Below are positions 29,510-39,700 of a stretch of DNA of 64,000 bases, piece after piece. Source of the DNA: Acidobacteriota bacterium. Its GTDB lineage: Bacteria; Acidobacteriota; G020349885. The stretch covers positions 277,169-341,168 of the forward strand of contig CP070701.1 in the NCBI GenBank assembly GCA_020349885.1, read 5' to 3'. The position numbers and the translations under genes are program-made. The notes below the pieces were generated by a model. The model did not search any database. It was not told the origin of the DNA and was given only the letters and a program-made list of their open reading frames with translations. Position 1 is the stretch's first letter, and the number at the start of each line of letters is the position of its first letter.

Positions 29510-30421
29510 CTACCGCCCGCTCTTGCCGCGTCCCGCGGGAATCGCAAGCAGGGGGCAGGGGGAGAGCCACGCCAGGCGCTCGGTGTTCGACCCGAGAATC
29601 TTCTTCGGCAGGTTGGACTCGCCGCGTGTTCCCATGACGACGAGGTCGATCCTGGCCCGCTTGGCGTAGCGGGCGATGCCCCTGCTGGTGAACGGGTCTT
29701 CCGTGACCCGGCAGCAGATGTCCAGGCGGCTCGCCCTTTTCAGCACGCCGTCGAAATGCTTCTTCGCCCTCTTTCGCATCATGCCCTTGATGCGCTTCAG
29801 GACCCATGCGGCCTCCTCGTCTTCCGGATAACCGTAGGTATAGGTGTCCTGGACGTGAAGGACGTGGAGCTCCGCGCCCAGCGACCGGGCCATGGCCACG
29901 GCCGCCCGGAACGCCTTGTTGGCGGTGGGGGAAAAATCGGTGGGACAAAGAACGCGCCGTATGGCGGCTCTCCTGAGAATAATGTGGGGTAAAACCAGCA
30001 CCGGTTTCGTGGAGGCGGCGAGCACCTTGCCCGTCACGCCGCCCAGCGCGAACACGCGGGCCACTTGGGAGGCCCCATGAGTGCCCATCACGATAAGGGC
30101 CGCCCGCTTCGCCCTCGCGTAATCCAGAATGGCCCCGGCGGGAACGCCGACCGTTACGTGCCGCGTAACGTCCAGGCCGTGGCGCCTCGCCTGGTCCTTG
30201 GATATCAGGCGGCGGATGCGGTCGTTGGCGGACTCGACGAGTGCGTCGCGGATCGGGCGCTTCATGAGCACGCTCTCCTTGCCGGGCGCCCACGAGGCCT
30301 CTACCACATGGAGGAGGTGGATTTTTGCGCGCCTCACGTTCGCAAGCTGGGCGATATAAGGGAGAACTCTTCGGAAATTTTGTCGAAAGTCGGTAGGGAC
30401 GACAATGGTTTGGATTTTCAT
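29510..30421 (-). CDS. universal stress protein with two Usp domains
   Basis: The 303-residue protein is a tandem Usp fold. Domain 1 spans residues 3-145 (TIVVPTDFRQNFRRVLPYIA), domain 2 about 150-300 (RRVLCPTDFSPTANKAFRAA). The nucleotide-binding motif G-X2-G-X9-G(S/T) is intact in domain 2 (MGTRGESNLPKKILGS) and close to consensus in domain 1. AAGAAGG lies 8 nt before the ATG at 30421. It probably binds ATP or AMP in the cytoplasm under stress; the trigger is unknown. It converges with the thiolase 21 nt away. Confidence 0.9.
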   Translation of the reverse strand: MKIQTIVVPTDFRQNFRRVLPYIAQLANVRRAKIHLLHVVEASWAPGKESVLMKRPIRDALVESANDRIRRLISKDQARRHGLDVTRHVTVGVPAGAILDYARAKRAALIVMGTHGASQVARVFALGGVTGKVLAASTKPVLVLPHIILRRAAIRRVLCPTDFSPTANKAFRAAVAMARSLGAELHVLHVQDTYTYGYPEDEEAAWVLKRIKGMMRKRAKKHFDGVLKRASRLDICCRVTEDPFTSRGIARYAKRARIDLVVMGTRGESNLPKKILGSNTERLAWLSPCPLLAIPAGRGKSGR

Positions 30422-30645
30422 GGTTACGCCTTCTTTGCTTGCGGCTTCCGGTGCACGCGCGCGCACCCCGAGCCGTGTATGTGCTGAATGCCGTGGTTGT
30501 CGAACGTTCTCATCTTCAAAATCTTAGCACACAACGAGGCGATTCTTGCCAGGCCCGGCGCGCACGTGCGATGAAAGCGTCCCCATGCCCGCTTTCGGGC
30601 GCGCCGAAGCGAGCCTGCCGCGTGAGCACATCCCGACTCTCACTG
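30422..30645. other. divergent intergenic region before ahbD
   Basis: Apart from the ahbD promoter and leader (30646-30739) nothing is recognised. There is no convincing ORF and no clear promoter for the stress-protein gene beyond a TAAGAT hexamer on the minus strand near 30526. Confidence 0.4.
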
Positions 30646-30674
30646 TTGACAATTACCCCTGAAAAGCATAATAT
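30646..30674 (+). promoter_or_regulatory. strong sigma-70 promoter of the ahbD operon
   Basis: TTGACA (30646-30651), 17-nt spacer, TAATAT (30669-30674). The leader of about 58 nt contains the dyad TCTCT-N6-AGAGA (30691-30706), a possible operator or small hairpin. Confidence 0.8.
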
Positions 30675-30739
30675 GAATTAAGGCGGCGTTATCTCTGTTT
30701 ATAGAGAACGTTCGCTTATATTAAGGCGTAGGAAGCGAT

Positions 30740-31903
30740 ATGTCCAATATAAAGGAGACAGCGGAGGCGCTGCGGAATCATCCGGACGCCGCGGCGCTCG
30801 CGGCTCGTTACGCGAAAAACCTGGCGCACGAGCTGCGCCTCGTCTTCTGGGAGACGACCGCCGGTTGTAACCTCGAGTGCGTCCATTGCCGTCGCCTCGA
30901 CGTGGCGAAGGAACTCATGAAGACCGACCTCACCACGGAGGAGTCGCTCCGGCTGGTCGACTCGGTCCGCGAGGTCGGAACCCCTATTTTGGTGCTTTCC
31001 GGCGGCGAGCCCCTCTTCCGCCCGGATATCTTCGACATCGCATCCTACGCCTGCGGAAAGGGGCTCGCCGTTGCGCTCGCAACGAACGGGACGCTCATCG
31101 ACCGGGAGATGGCGAAGAAAATTTCGGCCTCCGGGATCCAGCGCGTGAGCATCTCCCTCGACGGAACGGACGAGAAGACCCACGACGATTTCCGGCGGCA
31201 GCCGGGCTCGCTCAAGGCGGCGCTCGAAGGCCTCCGCCGCGTCAAGGAGCAGGGGATAAGCATACAGGTCAACACGACCGTCACCAAGCACAACGTGCAC
31301 CAGCTCGAGGAGTTCTACCGCCTGGCGCTCGAGATGGGGGCCGACTCCCTCCACTTTTTCATGCTCGTGCCCGTCGGGTGCGGCGTACAGATAGCCGAGA
31401 GCAACGTGCTCGACGCGGAAACCTACGAGGAAGTGCTCCGGTGGCTTTATCGAAAGTCCATGGAGAAGAAGCTCCACTGCAAGGCCGTGTGCGCTCCGCA
31501 CTACTACCGCATCATGCGCGAGGAAGCCAAGAAGGAAGGCCGAAAAATTACCCCGCAAACCCACGGCATGGACGCCCTCACCAAGGGCTGCCTCGCCGGG
31601 ACGGCCGTTTGCTTCATCTCGCACGAGGGCGACGTGTTCCCATGCGGTTACCTGCCCGTCTCCTGCGGGAACATTCGAAAACAACGTTTCAAGGATATTT
31701 GGGAAAATTCCCCCGTCTTTGCCATGCTCCGCAACGACGACGGCCTCGAGGGCAAGTGCGGCATCTGCGAGTTCAAAAAAGTCTGCATGGGCTGCCGCGC
31801 CCGCGCGTTTTACGAGAGCGGAAGTTTCATGGATGAAGAGCCTTACTGTATCTATGTGCCCAGGAGGCAGCGTGCTTCCGACGTCGCCCAGCAGCGGGCG
31901 TAG
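30740..31903 (+). CDS. ahbD: heme b synthase AhbD (radical SAM)
   Basis: The 387-residue protein has the canonical radical SAM motif CNLECVHC (C43, C47, C50), the glycine-rich LSGGEPLFRPD, and a C-terminal auxiliary-cluster region CGICEFKKVCMGCRARAF followed by EEPYCIYVPRR, as in AhbD. AhbD decarboxylates the two propionates of iron-coproporphyrin III to the vinyl groups of heme b in the siroheme-dependent pathway. No other ahb gene is in the window. It fits the many heme-c proteins encoded here. The ATG follows GGAAGCGAT. It is the first of three closely spaced genes. Confidence 0.85.
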   Translation: MSNIKETAEALRNHPDAAALAARYAKNLAHELRLVFWETTAGCNLECVHCRRLDVAKELMKTDLTTEESLRLVDSVREVGTPILVLSGGEPLFRPDIFDIASYACGKGLAVALATNGTLIDREMAKKISASGIQRVSISLDGTDEKTHDDFRRQPGSLKAALEGLRRVKEQGISIQVNTTVTKHNVHQLEEFYRLALEMGADSLHFFMLVPVGCGVQIAESNVLDAETYEEVLRWLYRKSMEKKLHCKAVCAPHYYRIMREEAKKEGRKITPQTHGMDALTKGCLAGTAVCFISHEGDVFPCGYLPVSCGNIRKQRFKDIWENSPVFAMLRNDDGLEGKCGICEFKKVCMGCRARAFYESGSFMDEEPYCIYVPRRQRASDVAQQRA

Positions 31904-31917
31904 AGAGAACCATCACG

Positions 31918-32355
31918 ATGACCGCACAGCAGGCCAGCGCGGCCACCGGTAGCGACCACGCGCTCAGGGCCCACGTCCAGGCCCTTGCGAAGGAAGAGCC
32001 TTTCTTTAATGAACTTTTCGAGACGGCGCTTGGCCGCCCCGTGCGCCCGCGTTTCCATACGGACACGGCGGGGCTTGACATCTCGTTCGAGAACACCGTG
32101 AACGACCTTCCCAACCGCGCGCGCTTGAAGTTTTTCCGCCACAAGGGGCAGAAGCGCATGGTCGCGTTTTTCTACAAGAGTAGCCTCCTCCCGCACAGCC
32201 GCGACCGCTTCGCGTACGGCTGCTGCGTTTTTCGCCCGGAGAAGACGTCGGGGTCGGACGTCGCGGCCTGGTTCGAATACTCCGAAAGCGGGTTCGCCGT
32301 GGACAAGCGTCCGGCCGGATGGATGCGCGGCGTCCCGTTCGAGGTGCCGGAGTAA
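31918..32355 (+). CDS. small protein of unknown function between two radical SAM genes
   Basis: The 145-residue soluble protein has no signal peptide. Notable stretches are FFNELFETALGRPVRPRF and ENTVNDLPNRARLKFFRHKG. It holds a single adjacent Cys pair (GCCVF) and no recognisable domain. It starts 14 nt after ahbD and ends 19 nt before the next radical SAM gene, so it belongs to that operon. It could be an accessory protein, but this is only positional inference. Confidence 0.6.
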   Translation: MTAQQASAATGSDHALRAHVQALAKEEPFFNELFETALGRPVRPRFHTDTAGLDISFENTVNDLPNRARLKFFRHKGQKRMVAFFYKSSLLPHSRDRFAYGCCVFRPEKTSGSDVAAWFEYSESGFAVDKRPAGWMRGVPFEVPE

Positions 32356-32374
32356 TCAGGAAACAGGAAACAAG

Positions 32375-33643
32375 ATGAGCCTAGAGACACTGAATCCATG
32401 CGAGCTTGAAATCGACCTGTTTTGCAAGGGACTGCGTATCGACCCTTCATGCACATTGGAGGAAGACGCGCGCCTTTTCGCCCGCACGCGCGCGGGCCTC
32501 GGCAGCGGGCTCGAACTCGTAATCCCCGGGCAAGGAACCATGAAGGACGTCTGGGTGAACACCCCCGTCGAGGAGGATTTCGCCCAGGTCTCGCCCTACC
32601 TCCTCGTCAAGCGCGGCGGCGAGTACGCCATCCTCGACGAGCGCGGCCCCTCCTACGCGGTTCGCATCCCGCACGAGCCGCGCTGGTACACGGCGAAGAC
32701 GAGCCGCGGCCACGACATGTGCCGCATCGGCGTTCTCCAGGGCACCTACCTCGGCATCTACATCGACAACTCCTGCGGCTTCTGGTACTACCCGACGCCG
32801 CTCAACTGCCAGTTCTGCACCACGGGCGCGAACGTGGGGGTCAACGAGGTGGCGGATAAGGACAAGGACGAGGTGGCCGAGGTCTGCCAGGCGGCGAAGG
32901 ACGAGTCCGACATCACGTTCGTGCATTTCAACGCCGGCTTCCACCCCGACGACACCGACTTAGAGAAGGCCGCGCCCTACGTCAAGACGGTCAAGGAGAA
33001 GGTCGGCCTGCTCACGGGGGTTCAGGTTTCGCCCACGAGCAACCTGTGGAAATACGACTGGCTCATCGACCTGGGCACCGACCATTTCTCCTTCTGCTAC
33101 GAGTTCCACAATCCCGAGTACTTCGCCAGGTACCTGCCGGGCAAGGAAAAGCTCATCGGCCAGAAAAAGTTTTTCAGGGCGATGGAGTACACGGCTAAAA
33201 AGCTCGGCAAGGGCACCGTCTCGGGGGAAATCATCACGGGCGTCGAGCCCATCGAGGACACGCTCAAGGCGATCGACTACATCACGGGGGTGGGGGCCTT
33301 TCCCACGGTGTGCATCTTCCGGCCCACCGTCGGCGCCGACATGGAGAGCGTCCCGCCGCCGCGCTACGAGGACATGCAGGTGGTGATGAAGCACATGTTC
33401 GATGCTTGCCGGCGAAACGGCATCCCCATCGGCATGGCCCCGAACATCGAGGTGAGCATCATCGTCAATCCCGAGGACGCCGCCTATCTCGCCGACCGCG
33501 CGCCGGGCTACTACTGGTACCGGACGAAGCTCGCGGTCATGCGCTTCGGGGCCAGGCTCTACTTCGCCCCCCAGCTGCGCCCCCGCGAGGTCAAGGCCGA
33601 CTCGCGCGACCCGGAGCCCTACCGCGCACCCGCCGCGACTTGA
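32375..33643 (+). CDS. radical SAM-like protein with a CX10CX2C cluster motif
   Basis: The 422-residue protein has C134, C145 and C148 spaced CX10CX2C (CGFWYYPTPL then NCQFC), where standard radical SAM enzymes have CX3CX2C. The rest looks like a TIM-barrel radical SAM protein: a strand then HFNAGFHPDD, SGEIITGVEPIEDTLKAIDY, and VSIIVNP near the end. About 115 residues precede the cluster. It lies in the ahbD operon. The substrate is unknown; porphyrin or heme chemistry is suggested only by the neighbour. AGGAAACAAG before the ATG supports the start. Confidence 0.7.
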   Translation: MSLETLNPCELEIDLFCKGLRIDPSCTLEEDARLFARTRAGLGSGLELVIPGQGTMKDVWVNTPVEEDFAQVSPYLLVKRGGEYAILDERGPSYAVRIPHEPRWYTAKTSRGHDMCRIGVLQGTYLGIYIDNSCGFWYYPTPLNCQFCTTGANVGVNEVADKDKDEVAEVCQAAKDESDITFVHFNAGFHPDDTDLEKAAPYVKTVKEKVGLLTGVQVSPTSNLWKYDWLIDLGTDHFSFCYEFHNPEYFARYLPGKEKLIGQKKFFRAMEYTAKKLGKGTVSGEIITGVEPIEDTLKAIDYITGVGAFPTVCIFRPTVGADMESVPPPRYEDMQVVMKHMFDACRRNGIPIGMAPNIEVSIIVNPEDAAYLADRAPGYYWYRTKLAVMRFGARLYFAPQLRPREVKADSRDPEPYRAPAAT

Positions 33644-33669
33644 CTTAACCGCACATAAAGGATTAGAAT
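33640..33669 (+). promoter_or_regulatory. promoter of the giant Kelch-repeat gene
   Basis: TTGACT (33640-33645, overlapping the previous stop), 18-nt spacer, TAGAAT (33664-33669), about 50 nt before the TTG start. Confidence 0.65.
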
Positions 33670-33719
33670 CGGACATTCCAAGGAGCACAAATTACCCTCC
33701 GCACACGGAAGGTGTAATT

Positions 33720-36700
33720 TTGAGGATACGCGTTCTATGGCTGGCAGCCGCTCTCGCTTGGGTGCCGTCCGTATGGGCATCGGGGGCAGAGCTTTCTTTC
33801 GAGGAGCGCCTTTACTACCAGGAGAGAATCGAGCGCGTCTATTACAACCACCGCACCGGCGCGAAGCCGCCTTTTGAGGAGACCCTTTCTCGGGAAACGC
33901 TGGCGAACAAGGTTGAAAAACATCTTCTTCAAAGCGCCCTCGTGGAGGAGCAGGCGCAGCGGGGAAGGAGCTATGCTTTGGACGAGGAGCGTCTCCAGCG
34001 GGAGCTTGAGCGAATCTGCCGCTCGACGAAGGCACCGGGCGTTTTGAAGGAACTTTTCGCGGCGCTGGACAACAACGCCTACCTCGTCAAAGAAATATTG
34101 GTGCGCCCCATCCTGGCGGAGAAGATGACGCGGGCGCTGTACCGGGGAGACGCGGAGTTTCATCGCCCGGAGCGGGAGAAGGCGGAGCGCATCCTGGACG
34201 AGGCACGCCTGATGAAGGGCGGACAGATGGAGGCGACGGCGAGGGTGCATGGGGCGGAGCATCTTCAAACGGCGTTGCGCGCCCTTCGTGACGCGTCCCG
34301 CCGTTTTCCTGAGGAGGCCGAAGGCCGTCACGAAGGGCGGCGGGACGCTCCTCAGGGACGCGGTGGGAACACCGTCGAAATTGAGCCGGACGAACTCGCA
34401 CGGCGGCGCGAGGAATTGAAAGGAACGGAACGGGCGCCCCGGATGCGTGAGACGGAGTCAGGGTTTGCCATTGAGCGGCTTCTGCCTTCTGAACCTTCTG
34501 AACTGGACGTTGAATCCATCCTCATTCGCAAGCGCCCCTACGAGGAGTGGTTTGATAAACAAGTTGGCGAGTTAGGGGTTGAGAGCTTAGGAGTTGGGGA
34601 GTTTTACGCCGAGCCATCCGAGCCCTCAACTTCGCAACTTCAAAGCTCCTCAACTCTTGACTCTCCCTGGGAGCCTTTACCCTCGCTCTCCCCGCTCCCG
34701 ACCTCCGATCCTTGCACGCCGGACTCGTGGGTGAACACGCTGGGGATTGCGGCCAGGGATGATCACACGGCCGTGTGGACCGGCTCGGAAATGGTAGTCT
34801 GGGGAGGAGGGTATTGCGGACTTGGGTGTACTTTTGATACCGGAGTGCGCTACGACCCGTCGACTGATACGTGGTCGGCGACCTCGACGGCGAGCGCGCC
34901 ATCGGCACGGGCACGGCACACCGCCATATGGACGGGAACGGAGATGATCGTGTGGGGAGGACAGACCAACGTCACTTATTTCAACACGGGCGGACGGTAC
35001 GACCCAATCGCGGACACGTGGACCGCGACCACGACGACGGGTGCGCCTTCGGGCCGCCGCTACCACACGGCCGTCTGGACAGGGACGGAGATGATTGTCT
35101 GGGGAGGCGATGACGATGCACCTGGCTTCTTTGACGACGGCGGGCGGTACAATCCCGCGACGGACTCGTGGACCGCGACGTCCACTGTCGGCGCCCCTCT
35201 TGCGCGACAGGAGCACACAGCCGTCTGGGCCTCCGGAATTCTCACTCCCGTGATGGTCGTCTGGGGCGGCTGGGACGTAAACACCTCCAACAGCGGCGGC
35301 TTCTACGACCCTGCGACGGATACATGGACGGCCACCTCGATGGGGGGCGTTCCTTCCGGTCGTTACAAGCACTCGGCGGTCTGGACCGGCTCGGAGATGG
35401 TCGTCTACGGCGGCATTGAATACCTCTACGATACGCTTGGATGCATAGAACCCGTATTCTTCCCCGCCTACGGAGAGACTTCGACCGGAGGAAAGTACGA
35501 TCCCTCCACCAACAGTTGGTCTTCTATGCTGTCGGCTCCCTTGACGCCCCGCTCGGAGCATACGGCGGTCTGGACCGGGACAGAAATGATCGTGTGGGGC
35601 GGCCGGATCTATGCGGGCGGGTTCTGTCCGTACAGTTATGACTGCTACTGTGACGTCTGGTATCACGGAGACGGGGCCCGCTACGATCCTGTTACGGACG
35701 CATGGAACATAACCTCCCCGACGGGCGCGCCCGACGCCCGTGCCCGGCATACCGCCGTCTGGACGGGCTCAGAAATGATCGTCTGGGGCGGATACTACTA
35801 CGCGGGAGGTTTTAATCGCACCTATCACACGGGCGGCCGGTATGACCCTTCGGCGGATACGTGGATTCCCATGGTGAATACCGGTCCTTCACCGCGAGAC
35901 AGCCACACTGCGGTGTGGACGGGGGCCGAGATGATCGTGTGGGGAGGCAAAGGTAGCAGCTCTCTTTCTTCTACGAACACCGGCGGACGCTACGATCCTG
36001 CGCTCGACGTTTGGCTGGATACCTCGCTCACGGGCGCTCCCTCCATGAGGCGCTTTCACACCGCCGTCTGGACCGGGACGGAAATGATCGTGTGGGGAGG
36101 ATACGGCGGTCTCGTGGGAGGAGCGAAAGATGATGGGGGATGCTACGATCCGCTCTCGGATTCATGGACGAGCACCTCAACCACGAACGCGCCGTCCGCG
36201 CGCTACTACCACACCGCCGTGTGGACGGGAACGGAGATGATTGTTTGGGGTGGCTTTGGATGTTCTGATCCTCCTACATGCTTGCTCACCGCCTACCTCG
36301 ACACCGGCGGACGCTACAACCCTTCGACGGACAGCTGGACGGCCACGGGCACGACGGACGCGCCGTCGGCGCGCTACCGCCACACGGCGGTGTGGACGGG
36401 AACGGAGATGATTGTTTGGGGTGGCTTTGGATGTTCTGATCCTCCTACATGCTCGCTCACCGCCTACCTCGACACCGGCGGACGGTACGATCCGGCGACG
36501 GACAGCTGGATGGCGACCTCGACCGCAAGCGCACCCACGGCCCGCGAATACCACACCGCCGTGTGGACGGGAAACGAGATGATCGTATGGGGAGGATACG
36601 ACGGAACGGCCTCGCTGGATACGGGAGGGCGGTACCAGCCTTCAACAGACTCATGGGCTCCAACTTCGCTTGTCGGAGTTCCCTCGGCGCGCTCTTCCCA

Positions 36701-39700
36701 TACGGCAGTATGGACTGGCAGCGAAACGATTGTGTGGGGCGGAGGAACGGATACGGGCGGCAAATACAGCCCTTCCGCGGACAGCTGGGCACCAACGTCC
36801 ACCGTGAACGCGCCGGTGCCTCGCTCTAAACACACGGCCACTTGGACGGGCGCGGAAATGATCATATGGGGCGGAACGCTTGCGACGAACTCGATGGGAC
36901 TCTATACACCGGACTGCCCGGCAATCTGCGTCCCGCTTCCGACACCGTCGCTTCAAACGCCCCCGAGCGGCGTAACCGTTACGTCCTCCACTGTCCCCCT
37001 CCGGTGGTACGATGTGCTCGGCGAAACCGGCTACGAGTGGCAGGTGTTCAACGACATGTGCATCGCGGACATCGCCGCGAGCGGGACGACGAGCGTGAAC
37101 CAAGGAAGTGCCGACGTTCCCCTCGCTGACGGCGACTATTTCTGGAGAGTGCGAGCCATAGGGGACGGCACATGGTACTGCGACAGCGGTTGGTCGGAGT
37201 GCCGCGGCTTCACCGTGTTCGCCTGCGCGCCGGAGGACGGCTACGAGGAGAACGACACGTCCCCGCTTGCGTCGTCTCTCAGCGTGGGGGAGACGCAAAG
37301 CCACTCCCTCTGCGACCAGGACTGGCTGCGCTTTTCCGCGGACGCGGCCAAGACCTACGAGATTCGAACGCTCAACCTTACGGGCGGCGCCGATACGCTC
37401 ATCGAGCTCTACCGCTCCGACGGGGTGACGCTGGTGGACTCGGACGACAACGGAGGCGGCGGCTTGGCGTCGCTCATCACTTGGACGGCCGACGAGACGA
37501 GCGATTTCCTTGTCCGCGTGCTGGAGCCCGCAGGCGCGTACGGAAGCGGCAAGGGCTACGACGTTCAGCTTACGTGCGTCGCCAATTGCGGTGCGGGCCG
37601 CGGCTGCTGGAAAGATACGAAGGTTTCCGCGCCCTCACCGCGCTACGGCCACACCGCGGTTTGGACGGGCTCGGAGATGATCGTCTGGGGGGCGGCGGGG
37701 GACTCCTCCGGCGGGCGCTACGACCCTTCCACGAAAACATGGACGCCTACGTCTCTCATCGGAGCGCCCTCTCCAAGATCCGATTTCACCGCCGTCTGGA
37801 CGGGCTCGGAGATGATCGTCTGGGGAGGAGACGGGGGAGCAAGTGGTCGGTTAGACACGGGAGCACGGTACGATCCTTCCACGGATACTTGGACCCCGAC
37901 GTCCACGGTCGGCGCGCCTCCGGCTCGCTACTACCACACGGCCGTCTGGACCGGAACGGAGATGATCATCTGGGGAGGATTCGGTCCTGGAGCGGGTGAC
38001 ACGGGAGGACGATACGACCCTGCGACGGATACCTGGGCGCCTGTTTCCACGACGAATGCGCCATCCTCCCGACGCGAGCATACGGCAGTGTGGACCGGCA
38101 CGGAGATGGTTGTCTGGGGCGGCTACGACGGAAGTTTCCTGGACACGGGCGGACGCTACAACCCTGCCACGGACACATGGACGGCGACCTCGACCGTGGG
38201 TGTTCCAACCGGGCGCTACAAGCACACGGCCGTCTGGACGGGGACGGAAATGATCGTCTGGGGCGGCTACGACGGAAGTTTCCTGGACACGGGCGGTCGC
38301 TATGACCCTTCCACCGACACGTGGACGGCGACCACCATGACCGGCGCTCCCTTCGCGCGCGAGCGGCACAGCGTCGTTTGGTCCGGAACGGAGATGATCG
38401 TGTGGGGCGGTTACAACAATACCGGGCCTTGGCCTTATCGACGGAACGACGGTGCGCGCTACAATCCGGCGACCGACTCCTGGACGGCCACGACCATGAC
38501 GAACGCACCTTCCATTCGCTCCGACCACACGGCGGTGTGGACGGGGACGGAAATGATTGTCTGGGCGGGTGACTGGGGGGGCTCGAACAGCGGCGCGCAC
38601 TACGACCCCGCAACGGATTCCTGGATTGAGATGCCCCGCTATGGTGTTCCCGAGCCGCGTTGGATAGACGGCGCCGTGTGGACGGGCACGGAGATGATCG
38701 TGTGGGGAGGATACAGTATAGGCAATCGCCTCGACACGGGTGGAAGGTATGATCCTGCAGCAGATTCTTGGACCGAGACTGCCGAATCAGGAGCTCCCTC
38801 GGCACGTTCGAGTCATTCCACCATATGGACGGGAACGGAGATGATCGTCTGGGGCGGGTACGACGGTTCAACCGAAGTGGACACGGGCGGACGGTACGAC
38901 CCAATCACGGACTCATGGCAAGCCACGTCTACGGCGGGTGCCCCGGCGGCACGTTTGAGTCATTCCGCCGTCTGGACGGGGACGGAGATGATCGTTTGGG
39001 GTGGATACGACACGGTGGGTTTGACGGACACGGGTGGACGGTACGACCCGGCGACAGACACCTGGCAACCTATGTCTACGGCGGGCGCGCCGAGTGCGCG
39101 TGCTCGTCACACCGCCGTGTGGACGGGCACGGAGATGATTGTCTGGGGCGGCTACGGCAGCAGTCCTAGCTACAAAAATGACGGCGGGCGCTACAATCCC
39201 TCGACGGACTCATGGACGCCCGTCACTCTGGTGGACGCTCCGATGGGACGACACTACCACACGGCGGTCTGGACGGACACGGAGATGATCGTCTGGGGCG
39301 GCTCCGATTCCAGCGACCACTTCAACAGCGGTGGACGTTACGATCCAACCTCGGATTCGTGGGCCGCTACGCAGCTGTTTGGCGCTCCATCCGAACGCGA
39401 CAGCCATTCAAGCATCTGGACGGGGAAGGAAATGATCGTCTGGGGCGGCAGCATGGGCTCCGAAAGATTCAACGACGGCAGCCGTTACGATCCCGTCACG
39501 GACACGTGGAAATCCCTACCTACGGCGGGTGCTCCGTCGGCCCGGTATAACCATGCGGCCGTGTGGGCCCCCGAATACGGGCAAATGATCGTTTGGGGAG
39601 GAGGCACGTCGTCACGCTCTTTCGACAGCGGCGGCGTTTACACCTTGCCCCCCGACGTTCCAACGATTTCCTGTCCCCCGACGGCATGCGTCGGGACGCC

